From Cylindrospermum stagnale PCC 7417 (lineage in GTDB: Bacteria; Cyanobacteriota; Cyanobacteriia; Cyanobacteriales; Nostocaceae), in the NCBI RefSeq assembly GCF_000317535.1, contig NC_019757.1, forward strand, positions 6,041,501 to 6,105,500: 64,000 bases of DNA, read 5' to 3'. Below, piece after piece: positions 27,208 to 38,039 of the stretch. The position numbers and the translations under genes are program-made. Position 1 is the stretch's first letter. The number at the start of each line of letters is the position of its first letter. The notes beneath the pieces are model-generated. The model made no database searches and was not told the origin of the DNA. It saw only the letters and a list, made by a program, of their open reading frames with translations.

Positions 27208-28221
27208 GTGATTAGAGTTGCAATCAACGGTTTCGGGCGCATTGGACGTAACTTTGCACGCTGCTGGGTGGGAAGAGAGAATAGCAATATCGACCTAGTT
27301 GCTATCAATGACACATCAGACCCTAGAACTAATGCTCACCTGCTGAGATATGACTCAATGCTAGGTAAGTTAAAGAATGCTGACATTAGCGCTGATGATA
27401 ACTCAATCACCGTTAATGGCAAGACAATTAAGTGCGTATCTGATCGCAACCCAGAAAACTTGCCCTGGAAAGACTGGGGAATTGACCTGATTATTGAAGC
27501 AACTGGTGTTTTTACTAGCAAAGAAGGAGCGCTCAAGCATGTTAATGCCGGAGCCAAGAAGGTACTGATCACCGCTCCTGGTAAAAATGAAGATGGCACA
27601 TTTGTCATGGGTGTGAATCATCACGACTATGACCACAACATACACAACATCATCAGTAACGCTAGCTGTACCACCAATTGCTTGGCTCCCATCGCCAAGG
27701 TGTTGAATGATAAATTTGGCATCATTAAAGGTACGATGACTACCACCCACAGCTACACTGGTGACCAGCGGTTATTAGACGCTTCTCACCGTGATTTGCG
27801 CCGGGCGAGGGCAGCAGCGATTAACATTGTACCCACCTCCACCGGTGCGGCAAAGGCAGTAGCATTGGTAATTCCAGACCTCAAAGGTAAGCTAAATGGG
27901 GTTGCTTTGCGCGTACCCACCCCGAACGTTTCCATGGTAGATTTCGTGGTTCAGGTTGAGAAGCGTACTATTACCGAAGAAGTTAACCAAGCCCTAAAAT
28001 CTGCTGCTGAAGGTGAACTCAAAGGCATTTTAGATTACAGCGAACTAGAGCTAGTATCATCCGATTATCAAGGTTGTGACGCTTCTTCGATTGTTGATGC
28101 CAGCTTAACTTTGGTCATGGGTAATGACATGGTCAAAGTCATGGCGTGGTATGACAACGAGTGGGGTTATAGCCAACGAGTTCTAGATTTGGCAGAATTA
28201 GTAGCCGTGAAGTGGGCTTAA
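27208..28221 (+). CDS. gap2: Glyceraldehyde-3-phosphate dehydrogenase, Calvin-cycle type
   Basis: 337 residues from the GTG at 27208, placed 8 nt after [25 protein letters not shown] is the cofactor fold, [16 protein letters not shown] holds the catalytic Cys, and [20 protein letters not shown], the NADP-accepting type, matches Gap2 rather than the glycolytic Gap1. It reduces 1,3-bisphosphoglycerate in photosynthetic carbon fixation and works in gluconeogenesis. It follows nadD but with its own 116-bp leader. Confidence 0.93.
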   Translation: MIRVAINGFGRIGRNFARCWVGRENSNIDLVAINDTSDPRTNAHLLRYDSMLGKLKNADISADDNSITVNGKTIKCVSDRNPENLPWKDWGIDLIIEATGVFTSKEGALKHVNAGAKKVLITAPGKNEDGTFVMGVNHHDYDHNIHNIISNASCTTNCLAPIAKVLNDKFGIIKGTMTTTHSYTGDQRLLDASHRDLRRARAAAINIVPTSTGAAKAVALVIPDLKGKLNGVALRVPTPNVSMVDFVVQVEKRTITEEVNQALKSAAEGELKGILDYSELELVSSDYQGCDASSIVDASLTLVMGNDMVKVMAWYDNEWGYSQRVLDLAELVAVKWA

Positions 28222-28224
28222 TAT

Positions 28225-28258
28225 TTAGTCATTAGTCATTAGTCATTGGTCATTAGAA
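28225..28258. repeat. STRR heptamer array after gap2
   Basis: Four to five tandem TTAGTCA/CATTAGT units lie just past the gap2 stop codon, followed by ACTGACTACTGACTACTGAC. They are the same repeat family as at 19183-19268. Confidence 0.75.
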
Positions 28259-28281
28259 AAAAATTAACAACTGACTACTGA

Positions 28282-29310
28282 CTACTGACCAAAATGTTGA
28301 AATCCCTGGCTAAGACTCAGCACTTTGTCGGGGAATTTTTCGTGTTCATCGTGCAATATTACTGTTGACCCTGGTGTAATTGTGCCCACAATTGCTGCGC
28401 CTTGACCCAGTTTTTGCACTAAATCAGATGCTGGCTGTTGTGGTAAGCACAGCACTAATTCAAAGTCTTCGCCACCATGTAGGGCATATTCTAGCGATCG
28501 CTCTTTTGTCAACCAGTGGTCAAAGCTTGTTGCTAAGGGAATTTGCCTAGTTTCTAAGATAGCACCGACACCACTGGCGTGGCAGATTTGCACCACAGCG
28601 TCTGCTAAACCATCGCTGCTATCCATTCCAGCAACGGCAATTATAGATTGGGATTCTAAAATTTCCCACAAAATGGGTAGGACATCTAAACGTGGGTTGG
28701 GACGCTGATGTGCTTTGATCAGAAACTGCTGTTCTTCAGCGTTGAGGTTTTGTCCTAATTCGGGATGCAACAGTAATTCTAAACCTGCACGGGAGGCTCC
28801 GTGGATACCTGTGACAACGATCGCCTGACCTACAGTTGCAGTAGAGCGGTGGATAATCAAATTAGGGGTAGCTTGACCGAAAGCTGTGATGGCTAGAGTA
28901 ATGATCGGCGATCGCACAAGATCACCACCGACAATTGAGGTGTTGTACTTATGCAGGCATTCTGTCATTCCTTGGTACAAGCGCTCAACCCAACTCACCA
29001 TCACTTCCCCAGGGAGTCCCAGTCCAACAGTAATTCCCAATGGCTTCGCACCCATTGCCGCTAAATCTGATAAATTAGCAGCAGCAGCTCGCCAGCCAGC
29101 ATCTTCTGGGGAAGTGGTGAGATTACTAAAATGCACACCATCAATTAGCATATCTGTAGTGACTACCAAAGATTTCTCCGGTGCAGTCAACAGCACTGCT
29201 GCATCATCCCCAATAATTTCTGGAGGACAAAAACGCTGCAATCTTTCTAAAAGACCTTGTTCGCCAATATCTTGAATTTTCAGGGAAGATAAATCACTGT
29301 TCACAGGCAA
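28282..29310 (-). CDS. thiL: Thiamine-monophosphate kinase
   Basis: A 342-residue protein. IQDIGEQGLLERLQRF, GDDAAVLL, TTDMLIDGVHF and AAANLSDLAAMGAKP are the ordered motifs of ThiL; VGGDLVRSP and GMDSSDGLADAV complete the ATP and Mg sites. It phosphorylates thiamine monophosphate to the active diphosphate. It is convergent with gap2. Confidence 0.95.
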   Translation of the reverse strand: MPVNSDLSSLKIQDIGEQGLLERLQRFCPPEIIGDDAAVLLTAPEKSLVVTTDMLIDGVHFSNLTTSPEDAGWRAAAANLSDLAAMGAKPLGITVGLGLPGEVMVSWVERLYQGMTECLHKYNTSIVGGDLVRSPIITLAITAFGQATPNLIIHRSTATVGQAIVVTGIHGASRAGLELLLHPELGQNLNAEEQQFLIKAHQRPNPRLDVLPILWEILESQSIIAVAGMDSSDGLADAVVQICHASGVGAILETRQIPLATSFDHWLTKERSLEYALHGGEDFELVLCLPQQPASDLVQKLGQGAAIVGTITPGSTVILHDEHEKFPDKVLSLSQGFQHFGQ

Positions 29311-29527
29311 TTTTCCGCAGAAGAATAGTGCTAAGAAGAAGTTTAAAAGTTAACAAGAATGCCGAACACTATAAAAAGGTCAAGTCGCTTCGCTCCAATT
29401 CAAAATTCAAAATTAAAGACAATTAGTGGGAGCTACTTTTCATTAAATTAAAATTTTTGGAAGCCTAAAAAATTAAATATCCCTCTTCTGTCACTTTCGC
29501 CAGAGCCAAATCTAAAACCATTATTTA

Positions 29528-29592
29528 TCAAGGTTTTAGCGATTTAATAACATTTTAAATTTTTGGTGATAAATAAAATGTTGAAACCTTGA
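29528..29592. repeat. Nested double palindrome between thiL and the cyclophilin gene
   Basis: TCAAGGTTT (29528-29536) pairs with AAACCTTGA (29584-29592), and inside it AACATTTTA (29549-29557) pairs with TAAAATGTT (29574-29582). All four arms are perfect 9-mers. The surrounding 29311-29731 stretch has no gene. Confidence 0.5.
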
Positions 29593-29643
29593 AGACATCT
29601 GGATTTCAAAACTAGGGAATTGTTTTTTCTTCCCACTCTGACA

Positions 29644-29669
29644 AAAAAGGGATATTAAGTTCCCTTTTT
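29644..29669. terminator. Bidirectional rho-independent terminator
   Basis: AAAAAGGGA (29644-29652) pairs with TCCCTTTTT (29661-29669) around an 8-nt loop, giving a T-tract on either strand. On the minus strand it ends the cyclophilin transcript, 63 bp past its stop. Confidence 0.65.
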
Positions 29670-29731
29670 GAAAAAAATCTGAATGAATTTTAGATTTCAG
29701 ATATAATCCAAAATCTAAAATCTAAAGTTGA

Positions 29732-30838
29732 TTATGTTGCTTGCGGCTCGACTAAATTTTCTATGCCCTGAACCACAGATGCGGATTCAATTTTGTCACC
29801 TGCCGTCAGTTTATCCAAAACTTCTCTGCCTTCAGTGAGATAGCCAAAAACGGCATAACGACCATCCAAGAGATTACGTCCGGCTGGGGTCAATTCTGGT
29901 TCAAACAGGAAGAAGAAAAATTGCGAAGAACCCCCATTCGGTTCGCTTTCAGGACGAGCCATGACTACGGCACCGAAGGAAGAGAAAGGTAGAACTGGCA
30001 TATCGAGGTAACGACCAGCTTCTTCTAGAGTAATGCCGTAGGTAGGTTCTTTGTCACCTTCGGCTAAGATTTCGAGGGGAACGGCGCGATATTTGCCTGT
30101 GCTGGGGTCAATAAAACCCACCTCTTTTCCTGGTGGATCTCCAGTTTGCACAAAGTAAGATTCTTCAGAACGGGTAAATTCTAAGCCATTATAAAAACCC
30201 CGTTGCACCAAATCGACAAAGTTACCAGCGGTCACAGGGGCGCTGTAGCCGTCTACTACCAAGGTAAGATTGCCTTTGTTAGTTTTCATTTCGATGGTGG
30301 CACGACCTTTAAGCTGGGGCAGGTTGCTGTACTCGGCAGGTACTTCAAAGGGGTATTCCTTCACCATTGACTCTTCTAGCAGAGTCACGAGATTTAGTAG
30401 TTTGGCTCTGCCTTGGAGAATTTGTTCTTTATCTTTGACTTTCACCGATTCTTGGACAGCAACTACACCAGATTTCAACTCAGCTAACCAAGCTTCGGCT
30501 TGGGGTTGGCGTTCTTTGGGTACGCTTGCTAAGATTTGGGAAGGTTTATCGAGAATCCGTGATGCTTTGCTGAGGTCATTGGCGATCGCACCCCAGCGCC
30601 GATTTGCCCGCAGTTGGTTAGAAATATCTTCTAAACTGGCTTGCAGTTGCCTTACAGGTTGATTATTGATCGGGAGTGCATACCGCAACAAAGCTTTGCC
30701 GTCGGTAATGGCGTTTCCGGCTGGTAGGGCGGCATTACTGGAGGGAGTCCACCCAGATGCACTGATGCCTAAAAATATTGTTACCAGCAGTATTGTCATG
30801 AGGCTGTTTTTCAGCCAGGACTTTAATGAGTTAAACAT
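29732..30838 (-). CDS. CYP38/TLP40-like lumenal peptidylprolyl isomerase
   Basis: About 368 residues from the ATG at 30838; an in-frame ATG at 30886 would only add a poor N-terminus. A signal/membrane segment (about residues 10-30) leads to the lumen or periplasm. A helical region follows (about 50-160), then a cyclophilin domain with TNKGNLTLVVDGYSAPVTAG and GSSQFFFFLFEPELTPAGRN. This layout equals plant CYP38 and its cyanobacterial relatives, which help photosystem II assembly. Isomerase activity is doubtful in this group. It is divergent from efp, a conserved arrangement. Confidence 0.85.
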   Translation of the reverse strand: MFNSLKSWLKNSLMTILLVTIFLGISASGWTPSSNAALPAGNAITDGKALLRYALPINNQPVRQLQASLEDISNQLRANRRWGAIANDLSKASRILDKPSQILASVPKERQPQAEAWLAELKSGVVAVQESVKVKDKEQILQGRAKLLNLVTLLEESMVKEYPFEVPAEYSNLPQLKGRATIEMKTNKGNLTLVVDGYSAPVTAGNFVDLVQRGFYNGLEFTRSEESYFVQTGDPPGKEVGFIDPSTGKYRAVPLEILAEGDKEPTYGITLEEAGRYLDMPVLPFSSFGAVVMARPESEPNGGSSQFFFFLFEPELTPAGRNLLDGRYAVFGYLTEGREVLDKLTAGDKIESASVVQGIENLVEPQAT

Positions 30839-31125
30839 GGGATAAATCAAAAGCAGCATCAAATTGTTGAGAAGGAAGTAACCCATCTATAATCTTCCCA
30901 CAGTAAGAGTGCTGAAGAGCCACTGCATCGGCTCCGCCGACTTGTTAGCGTAGCACTTGGAGCAAGGGGCAGCAACTGGCGTTGCTGAGTGTTAAGTTTT
31001 TTATCAGTAGTTGGTTGCTGGTAATCAATCACTTCTTAATTTGCGACTGACAACTGACAACTGACCACAGACTACCTTTGAAGGGTACAATAAATGCCGA
31101 TTGTCTTCCAAAAATTGAAAGTTTC

Positions 31126-31683
31126 ATGATCTCTAGTAACGACTTTCGACCCGGTGTTTCAATTGTCTTAGATGGCTCTGTTTGGCGAGTGATAGATTTC
31201 CTCCACGTTAAGCCAGGCAAAGGTTCCGCTTTTGTGCGAACCACACTAAAAAATGTCCAGAGTGGGAAAGTACTCGAAAAAACTTTCCGGGCTGGGGAAA
31301 CTGTGCCCCAAGCTACTCTGGAAAAAATCACGATGCAGCATACCTATAAAGAGGGCGATGAGTTGGTCTTTATGGATATGGAAACCTACGAAGAAGGTAG
31401 ATTGACCGTAGCGGAAATTGGCGATCGCGTAAAATATCTCAAAGAAGGTATGGAAGTCAACGTTATTCGTTGGGGTGAGCAAGTGCTAGAAGTAGAATTG
31501 CCCAACTCTGTAGTTCTGGAAATCGTGCAAACAGATCCAGGCGTAAAAGGTGACACGGCAACAGGTGGTACTAAACCAGCAATTGTCGAAACTGGGGCAA
31601 CTGTCATGGTTCCCTTGTTTGTTTCCCAAGGAGAACGTATCAAAATTGATACTCGTGAAGACAAGTACTTAGGCAGGGAATAA
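31126..31683 (+). CDS. efp: Translation elongation factor P
   Basis: 185 residues from the ATG at 31126. It has [39 protein letters not shown] with the modifiable Lys/Arg loop, and the C-terminal OB domain with [19 protein letters not shown] relieves ribosome stalling at polyproline. accB follows 112 bp downstream, a classic gene pair. Confidence 0.97.
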   Translation: MISSNDFRPGVSIVLDGSVWRVIDFLHVKPGKGSAFVRTTLKNVQSGKVLEKTFRAGETVPQATLEKITMQHTYKEGDELVFMDMETYEEGRLTVAEIGDRVKYLKEGMEVNVIRWGEQVLEVELPNSVVLEIVQTDPGVKGDTATGGTKPAIVETGATVMVPLFVSQGERIKIDTREDKYLGRE

Positions 31684-31795
31684 TTTTCATCTCGCAGGAG
31701 ATGCTTGCTCGCGATTTCAATCCCTTATCTAGAGGGATTAAATCCCTGCCAGACTTCAAATTCTAATTTTATGAATAGGTCGAGGTAAAAAAACT

Positions 31796-32314
31796 GTGCC
31801 ATTGGACTTTAATGAAATCCGCCAGCTACTGGTAACTATAGCCCAAACAGATATTGCTGAAGTAACGCTCAAAAGCGATGAGTTTGAGCTAACGGTACGT
31901 AAGGCTGTAAACGTCAGCAATCAAGTGGTATCGGTAGGTCAAGCAGCGTTAAGCAGTGTGGTTAGTACAACATCACCTACGGCCAACCAGACGCTAGCCA
32001 CGCCGTTACCAGAAGCGGCGACAGGCCGAGCCTTTGATAATGCCGTTTTGTCAGTTAATACCCCCTCGGCAAGATTAGTAGATGTTCCTTCCCCGATGGT
32101 GGGAACATTTTATCGCGCCCCGGCTCCAGGTGAAGCGGCATTTGTGGAAGTAGGCGATCGCGTTCGTAGTGGTCAAACAGTCTGTATCATTGAAGCCATG
32201 AAGCTGATGAACGAAATCGAAGCCGAAGTTTCTGGACAAGTGATGGAAATTCTGTTGCAAAATGGCGAACCTGTAGAATATGGTCAGCCTTTAATGCGAA
32301 TTAACCCTGATTAA
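31796..32314 (+). CDS. accB: Biotin carboxyl carrier protein of acetyl-CoA carboxylase
   Basis: 172 residues from a GTG start. An N-terminal helical region ([20 protein letters not shown]) is followed by an Ala/Thr/Pro-rich linker and the biotinyl domain with [20 protein letters not shown] and the biotin Lys in [13 protein letters not shown]. It carries CO2 for malonyl-CoA synthesis. It is probably co-transcribed with efp. Confidence 0.96.
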   Translation: MPLDFNEIRQLLVTIAQTDIAEVTLKSDEFELTVRKAVNVSNQVVSVGQAALSSVVSTTSPTANQTLATPLPEAATGRAFDNAVLSVNTPSARLVDVPSPMVGTFYRAPAPGEAAFVEVGDRVRSGQTVCIIEAMKLMNEIEAEVSGQVMEILLQNGEPVEYGQPLMRINPD

Positions 32315-32371
32315 GTATTAATCTATATATCAGTCATTGTTAATACTCTCAGTTTTTGTGGGTTAATCCTG

Positions 32372-32719
32372 ATGAAACAAGCGTTGCCTGTACCACCAGA
32401 AGTGGTGCAACAAGTAGCCGAATACTTCAGCCTGTTAAGTGAGCCGATGCGCCTGCGGCTATTGCACTTACTGAAGGATGAAGAAAAATGCGTGCAAGAG
32501 TTGGTAGAGGCAACACAGACGTCTCAGGCAAATGTGTCTAAACACCTGAAGGTAATGTGGCAAGCAGGCATCCTTAGCCGCCGCAGTGAAGGAACTTGCG
32601 CTTACTACCGGGTGGAAGACGAAATGATCTTTGATTTGTGCAATCGGGTTTGCGATCGCCTGGCCACCAGGCTAGAACAGCAAGCCCGTAGCTTTCGTGT
32701 GTTAAATAGCAAACGCTAA
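32372..32719 (+). CDS. ArsR/SmtB-family HTH regulator
   Basis: A 115-residue winged-helix protein. LLSEPMRLRLLHLLKDEEKC and QTSQANVSKHLKVMWQAGIL form the helix-turn-helix, and AYYRVEDEMIFDLCNRVCDR the C-terminal helix. A Cys stands in EKCVQEL where SmtB/ArsR members bind metal at the alpha3 helix, and two more in DLCNRVC could serve as ligands or redox switches. It lies 57 bp after accB on the same strand. The target and effector are unknown. Confidence 0.85.
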   Translation: MKQALPVPPEVVQQVAEYFSLLSEPMRLRLLHLLKDEEKCVQELVEATQTSQANVSKHLKVMWQAGILSRRSEGTCAYYRVEDEMIFDLCNRVCDRLATRLEQQARSFRVLNSKR

Positions 32720-32793
32720 GTCAGTAGTTAATCGTCAGTGGTCAGTGGTCTATCAATTTCGCAAGCAACTGACAACTGACAACTGACATCTGT

Positions 32794-33405
32794 CTAAAGT
32801 GGATAGTTTTGCTTAAAGCTTTCACGAGTCAGCGGCTGATCGAGTTCCACTCCTTCGCCACCTAAAACATCCAACTGCTTACCATTCACCTCAATGTACA
32901 CCTTGGCATTAGGATTTAAAGTTGTCGCAGTGTAGACAACTTGTCCCACCCGACCCATCATTGAGGTACTACCACCACCAGTGGTAAAATCTTCTGATAA
33001 ATTAACGTGGACTTCATTATTATCCATTTTCAGCCCCAGCAACTTGGTGTCTTTAGGAATGGTTGTTGATTCTGTCCCCTCTGTGGGGCCTGCTAACAAA
33101 GTTTGGAAAGCGGCTTCTAAAGCTTGGTTGGGTTGTGTAGCGGCGATTTTTACCGGCTGGGGAACCAAATCAACGCCTTTTTCAGTTGGTTTCAGCCAAT
33201 AGATATTAGCTGTTTGCTCATTACTTGGTGGTGTTGCTACTACCTGTCCCGGCTGCTTGATAATTTGAGTGGTGTTTGGCGGTGCAGGTGCATTACCAGA
33301 TTGCGAAGCAACCCAAGCCGCACCGCCACCTACCGCTACAACCGCAGCTGAGACTGCTGCTATCACTCCTGAAGAAATACGGTTAGATCCTTGTTGGCCT
33401 TTCAT
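32794..33405 (-). CDS. GerMN domain protein
   Basis: A 203-residue protein with an N-terminal membrane anchor or signal (about residues 12-32, AVSAAVVAVGGGAAWVAS), a Pro/Thr linker and a GerMN domain (about 65-195) with LEAAFQTLLAGPTEGTESTT and MGRVGQVVYTATTLNPNAKV. GerMN domains occur in spore germination lipoproteins and in cell-envelope proteins of many non-sporulating bacteria. Its role here is unknown, probably cell-wall related. Confidence 0.8.
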   Translation of the reverse strand: MKGQQGSNRISSGVIAAVSAAVVAVGGGAAWVASQSGNAPAPPNTTQIIKQPGQVVATPPSNEQTANIYWLKPTEKGVDLVPQPVKIAATQPNQALEAAFQTLLAGPTEGTESTTIPKDTKLLGLKMDNNEVHVNLSEDFTTGGGSTSMMGRVGQVVYTATTLNPNAKVYIEVNGKQLDVLGGEGVELDQPLTRESFKQNYPL

Positions 33406-33835
33406 AATGTAAAACCTGCTTGACTGTGGGCTGAAATGGTATTTTTTATGAGGAGCAGCCTGGTTAAGGACGATACTGACGTGCGGAGAGTTTCCGGAAA
33501 CCTGGAGATGCCTTGATTTAACGAAAATGTTGCTAAGTTGAATATTGCCTGTTTAATACCAATTTTGGATTTTAAATTAGGAATCCTCTTCGTTAGGCTA
33601 TTTCAGCAATTTGTTATCCCGCTCCCATAGTCACTTTATCTCATCTTTAATTTTAGGTTGACAGTTCTAGTCCGTCACCCGAACCTTGATGTAAATATAA
33701 TCGTTTCTTGAAATACGGTTACTAAGAGGGGGGAGGGGAAGATATTTAATACTCTCCATCCTCCCAGATGTCTGTAGTATCTAAACCTTTCCGTACCTCT
33801 GCGTTTAATTTTTATCCTTGCCTGCTACATGAATT

Positions 33836-34072
33836 TACTCCACTGTCAGAATCAGGATTTACAGGATTTGAGGATGAGCAGGATTTTATCTTTGGTTTGG
33901 ATGACTCATTAATCCTAATATTCTCCACTGTCAGAATCAGGATTTATCAGATTACAGGATGAACAGGATTTTATCTTTGGGTTAGCTAACTCCTTAATTC
34001 TTAGATTCTCAGATTTTCATCATCCTCTTCATCCTCAAATCCTGTAAATCCTGATTCTGACAGTTATATTTT
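33836..34072. repeat. Direct and inverted repeats before proS
   Basis: Two copies of a block beginning CTCCACTGTCAGAATCAGGA and ending near GGATTTTATCTTTGG lie at about 33837-33900 and 33925-33980. An inverted copy (CCTCAAATCCTGTAAATCCT, then GATTCTGACAG) follows at about 34030-34068. The gene-free stretch 33406-34082 otherwise shows nothing recognisable. The block is a dispersed repeat that has been duplicated and inverted. Confidence 0.65.
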
Positions 34073-34082
34073 GTCGTTAATT

Positions 34083-35891
34083 TTACCGTTCCGTGGCGGC
34101 TTTAACCCATTGTTTGAGGGTATTTACGACTTCATCAATGGCAATTTCTTGAGCTTCGCGGGTAGCGCGTTTGACAACTTCTACTTTGCCATTAGCGATC
34201 GCTCTCCCTGTGACTATTCTAAACGGAATGCCAATTAAATCAGCATCTTTGAATTTTACCCCCGCCCGTTCGTCGCGGTCATCTAGCAGGGTTTCCACAC
34301 CGGCTTGATTCAGTTCTGTGTAGAGTTTTTGGGCTACTTCGAGTTGTTGTGCGTCCTTAATGTTGGGGATGGTGACGATCGCATGATAAGGTGCGATCGC
34401 AACTGGCCAGATAATCCCATCTTTATCGTAAGATTGCTCTACCGCCGATTGTGCCAAGCGGGACACACCCACCCCATAGCAACCCATAAATAAAGGTTTC
34501 TCTTCACCCTGTTCATTGGTATAAGTTGCACCCATCGCTTCGGAGTACTTTGTGCCGAGTTGGAAAATGTGACCGGCTTCGATTCCCCTAGCGCTTTGTA
34601 GGGTTTGTTCTGGGTTGTGAATTGCGCGATCGCCTGGTCTTGCTTTGCGGATATCTACTGAAGTGGAAGGTACGTTAAATTGCTCACCCCAATTAGCACC
34701 AACTGAGTGAAAACCCGATTCATTGGCACCGGTGACAAAGTTCTTTAACTCCACGGCTGTTTTATCCACCAACCGCACAAACTGGGAATGTACCGTTTTA
34801 CTACCAACGATATAGTCATCAGCGATATCGGTTGCAATGTAGCCTAAAGGTAGAGATTTCGCCGCCCAGGTTTGTTGCGCTTCTTCATTGGGTACAGTTA
34901 AAGAGATAATAGTTATAGCACCGAATTGAGGAGCAATTTTGGTCAATTCATTTTGCAACTTGACCTCATTCACTTCTTGATCACCGCGAATGCTTACCAA
35001 AACTAACACCGTCAACCCATTGTCATAAACAGTCTGGTAAAGGACATTTTTCACAACTTGGGTAGGAGAACAATTGAGTAATTTACACAACTTCTCAATT
35101 GTGTCAGTTCCCGGTGTTGCTTGTTTTTCGTAACTTGTAAATCTTGAATTTTCAGCATCAGCAGCTAAAGAAACCGCCTTTTCAACGTTAGCGGCATATT
35201 TGCCATCTTCGGTGTAGAGAACTTCATCTTCTCCAGCTTCCGCTAACACCATAAATTCTGTCGAACCAGAACCACCAATTGCACCAGAATCAGCTTCAAC
35301 TGCGCGAAAAGCCAAACCAGAACGCCGCAGCATATTACTGTAGGCTGTGTACATATCTTGGTAAGTTGCTTTCAAGCTTTCTTCATCAGTATGGAAAGAA
35401 TAACCATCTTTCATGATAAATTCCCGTCCGCGCATCAAACCAAAGCGGGGACGAATTTCGTCGCGGAACTTGGTTTGAATTTGGTAGAGATGCAGCGGTA
35501 GTTGACGATATGAGCGAATCATATCACGGGCAACAGTTGTAATTACTTCTTCATGAGTGGGGCCTAATCCTAATTGTTGCTCACGACGGTCAATTAGGGA
35601 AAACATAATTCCCTCAGCTTTAGTGTAAGTGTCCCAACGTCCTGATTCTTTCCATAATTCAGCCGGTTGTAATTGGGGTAACAGACATTCTTGTGCGCCG
35701 GTGGCGTTCATTTCTTCCCGGACAATTTGGGAGACTTTTTGCAGTACCCGCCACATCAGCGGCAGATAAGCATAGATACCGCTACCGATGCGACGGATAT
35801 AACCTGCACGGAGTAATAATTTATGGCTGGGAATTTCCGCATCAGCAGGATCATCCCGTAGAGTTACAAATAACATTTGTGACAGTCGCAT
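34083..35891 (-). CDS. proS: Prolyl-tRNA synthetase (bacterial type)
   Basis: A 602-residue class II synthetase. [20 protein letters not shown] and [20 protein letters not shown] give motifs 1-2, the insertion/editing domain spans about 225-400, and [20 protein letters not shown] and the anticodon-binding domain close the protein. It charges tRNA-Pro. The length and domain order are those of the bacterial ProS with the editing domain. Confidence 0.96.
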   Translation of the reverse strand: MRLSQMLFVTLRDDPADAEIPSHKLLLRAGYIRRIGSGIYAYLPLMWRVLQKVSQIVREEMNATGAQECLLPQLQPAELWKESGRWDTYTKAEGIMFSLIDRREQQLGLGPTHEEVITTVARDMIRSYRQLPLHLYQIQTKFRDEIRPRFGLMRGREFIMKDGYSFHTDEESLKATYQDMYTAYSNMLRRSGLAFRAVEADSGAIGGSGSTEFMVLAEAGEDEVLYTEDGKYAANVEKAVSLAADAENSRFTSYEKQATPGTDTIEKLCKLLNCSPTQVVKNVLYQTVYDNGLTVLVLVSIRGDQEVNEVKLQNELTKIAPQFGAITIISLTVPNEEAQQTWAAKSLPLGYIATDIADDYIVGSKTVHSQFVRLVDKTAVELKNFVTGANESGFHSVGANWGEQFNVPSTSVDIRKARPGDRAIHNPEQTLQSARGIEAGHIFQLGTKYSEAMGATYTNEQGEEKPLFMGCYGVGVSRLAQSAVEQSYDKDGIIWPVAIAPYHAIVTIPNIKDAQQLEVAQKLYTELNQAGVETLLDDRDERAGVKFKDADLIGIPFRIVTGRAIANGKVEVVKRATREAQEIAIDEVVNTLKQWVKAATER

Positions 35892-35944
35892 CGTTTTTTA
35901 CCTTTCCAGAATCGCTAATTTCTAAAATTGTTTAAGTCTAAAAT

Positions 35945-37366
35945 GTGTCATCACAACTTCAGGAGCAAACTACCTTGTCCGATGTAATGTATCAGGCACA
36001 ACCACCCCTTGAGTTTATCCCGCCGGCGTTTAATCCTTTATTTCTGCGATTTTTTCATCTTTTGCTACCGAACTTGATCCGCTGGCAAACACCTATCAGC
36101 GAAATTGAAGCAGACAATGTCGAAGAGTTGGTGGATCTTTATCGCCAGTTTCAGGAGGGTAAAATCCGGTTTATGCTGGCATTTCGCCATCCGAAAACGG
36201 ATGATCCATTTGCTTTAACCTACTTGTCTTCGCAACTCGTACCCAAGATAGCGCGATCGCAAGGTATAACGCTACAGTCTCCGATTCATGCCCATTTTAT
36301 CTACGATCGCGGAATTCCTCTATGGGCGGGTAGCTATGTTGGTTGGGTGGCTTCTCGCTTGGGTGGTACTCCCATTCAGCGGGGTAAGGCTGACTGGACG
36401 GGGTTACGTTCAGCGCGGGATTTGTTTGCTAATGGCAAATTCCCGATGGCTGCGGCCCCAGAAGGTGCAACTAATGGTTTATCGGAGATTATCAGCCCTT
36501 TAGAACCGGGAATCGCCCAAATGGGTTTTTGGTGCGCTGAAGATTTACTGAAGGCTGGACGCTCTGAGCAGGTTTTAATTGTACCAGTTGGGATTAAATA
36601 TAGTTACGTGGATGCGCCTTGGGATGCGATCGCTAATTTGTTAAGCGAATTAGAAGCCGCTAGTGGTTTACCTGTAAATCAAGGTAATGTCCCTTCTATG
36701 GAGATACTTTATCCCCGGCTGTTGACTTTGGCAGAGCATTTATTATCTTTGATGGAACAATTTTACACCCGTTTCTATCATCAAAAACTGCCAGATGCCA
36801 AGATTACAGATAAAGAAATTACCGATAGAAATGAAGCTTTAGCCCATCGATTACAAGCTTTAATGAACGTAGCCTTATTTATCTCAGAGCAGTATTTTGA
36901 TTTACCATCAAGAGGTAATTGGACAGACCGTTGTCGGCGGGTAGAACAAGCGGGATGGAATTATATATTTAGAGAAGAGTTTAAGGATATTACAGCATTA
37001 TCTCCCATCGAGAAAGCTTTAGGCGATCGCATAGCTGAGGAAGCAAATTCTCGAATGTGGCACATGAGGTTGGTAGAAAGTTTTGTGGCGGTTTCTACTA
37101 ACTATATCCGCGAAAAACCAACAGTTGACAGGTTTGCTGAAACAACTTTAATTTTATGGAATATGGTAGCTAAAATTCAGGGACATAATCCTACCCCGCG
37201 TCCGCAATTGGGCAAGCAAAAAGTCAAAATAACTGTGGGTAAACCGTTATCTGTTTCTGACCGTTTTCCAGGTTATAAAGCTAATCGCGTCGGTGCTAAA
37301 CAAGCTGTGGCTGAGTTAACAAATGATTTGCAGCAAGCTTTAGAGGCAATGATTACTAAGGAATGA
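35945..37366 (+). CDS. PlsC-like acyltransferase family protein
   Basis: A 473-residue protein from a GTG start; the first ATG is 14 codons further on. The H-x4-D motif is seen as FRHPKTDDPF (about residue 80), and the later blocks GIPLWAGSYVGWVASRLGG, GTPIQRGKADW and AAAPEGATNG match the substrate-binding blocks of glycerol-phosphate acyltransferases. The long C-terminal extension (about 250-473) is typical of a cyanobacterial group annotated as 1-acylglycerol-3-phosphate acyltransferase. The exact substrate is uncertain. Confidence 0.75.
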   Translation: MSSQLQEQTTLSDVMYQAQPPLEFIPPAFNPLFLRFFHLLLPNLIRWQTPISEIEADNVEELVDLYRQFQEGKIRFMLAFRHPKTDDPFALTYLSSQLVPKIARSQGITLQSPIHAHFIYDRGIPLWAGSYVGWVASRLGGTPIQRGKADWTGLRSARDLFANGKFPMAAAPEGATNGLSEIISPLEPGIAQMGFWCAEDLLKAGRSEQVLIVPVGIKYSYVDAPWDAIANLLSELEAASGLPVNQGNVPSMEILYPRLLTLAEHLLSLMEQFYTRFYHQKLPDAKITDKEITDRNEALAHRLQALMNVALFISEQYFDLPSRGNWTDRCRRVEQAGWNYIFREEFKDITALSPIEKALGDRIAEEANSRMWHMRLVESFVAVSTNYIREKPTVDRFAETTLILWNMVAKIQGHNPTPRPQLGKQKVKITVGKPLSVSDRFPGYKANRVGAKQAVAELTNDLQQALEAMITKE

Positions 37367-37660
37367 TAGGGGTAATTATTCTAACCTGATCATTTTATGT
37401 AGTATAATAAATAGCTAGTAATCATGAGGTAGCCACAGCATTATTGTGACTACCTTAATTTTGGCTAACCAAGCTAGCTTGAGAGGTTTAGCATTGCTAA
37501 TTTGCAAGCTTACTCAATGTGATTTCACTCAACCAGGAATATAGGATTGTATGCAAACTTTAAGGAAAATTGGCGAATAGCTAAAGAGATGACTTTAGAA
37601 GAATTAGAAGCAACAGATTTGGGTAAATTCCTCAAAGAAAAAGTATGCAACCTATAGGGA

Positions 37661-37888
37661 ATGAGGAAAATTTATATGGCTTCAGATTTTCATGAACAGC
37701 AGCAAAATTTTATCAGTGACATGAAAGCGGATAAAGAAGAAAAAACCTATATGCGTAGTGATGAAATTAGGGCAGGTTCAAGCGAGATGATGACTCATGC
37801 TCAAAGGCAAACTTTTTTGAAAACATCATCTTTGGGAAAACTCTTCGGAGTTGCACATTTACTTCCTGAAGTAAAACTAGGCAATTAA
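37661..37888 (+). CDS. Small hypothetical protein
   Basis: A 75-residue hydrophilic protein, MASDFHEQQQNFISDMKADK from its second Met, with many charged residues and Met. No domain is recognised. Only weak AGGGAATGAGG precedes it. It could be a remnant of a mobile gene, since a 22-codon frame (37589-37657) with a similar Glu/Lys-rich style lies just upstream. Confidence 0.35.
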   Translation: MRKIYMASDFHEQQQNFISDMKADKEEKTYMRSDEIRAGSSEMMTHAQRQTFLKTSSLGKLFGVAHLLPEVKLGN

Positions 37889-37963
37889 ATACTACCATTA
37901 TAATGGTAATAGTACGTAAACATACTATTGCAAAGTTCTGCTAGTACAGATTATCGTAAGTAA

Positions 37964-37984
37964 GGGCACAACAATGTTGTGCCC
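37964..37984. repeat. 21-bp palindrome
   Basis: GGGCACAACA-A-TGTTGTGCCC is a perfect palindrome around one central base. A related sequence (GGGGCACAGCAGTGCTGT) occurs near 47580, and both are followed by ATTTACCTGAAAA, so a dispersed element of some 60 bp is likely. Confidence 0.6.
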
Positions 37985-38039
37985 CTACCCGTGTACTTCA
38001 TTTACCTGAAAAATGCTGTATTAGCCAGGGTTTCATAAT

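Noticed and set aside
37589-37657. 22-codon frame MTLEELEATDLGKFLKEKVC
   Set aside because: Protein-like but too short and without ribosome site to call a gene; kept only as a note beside the gene at 37661.
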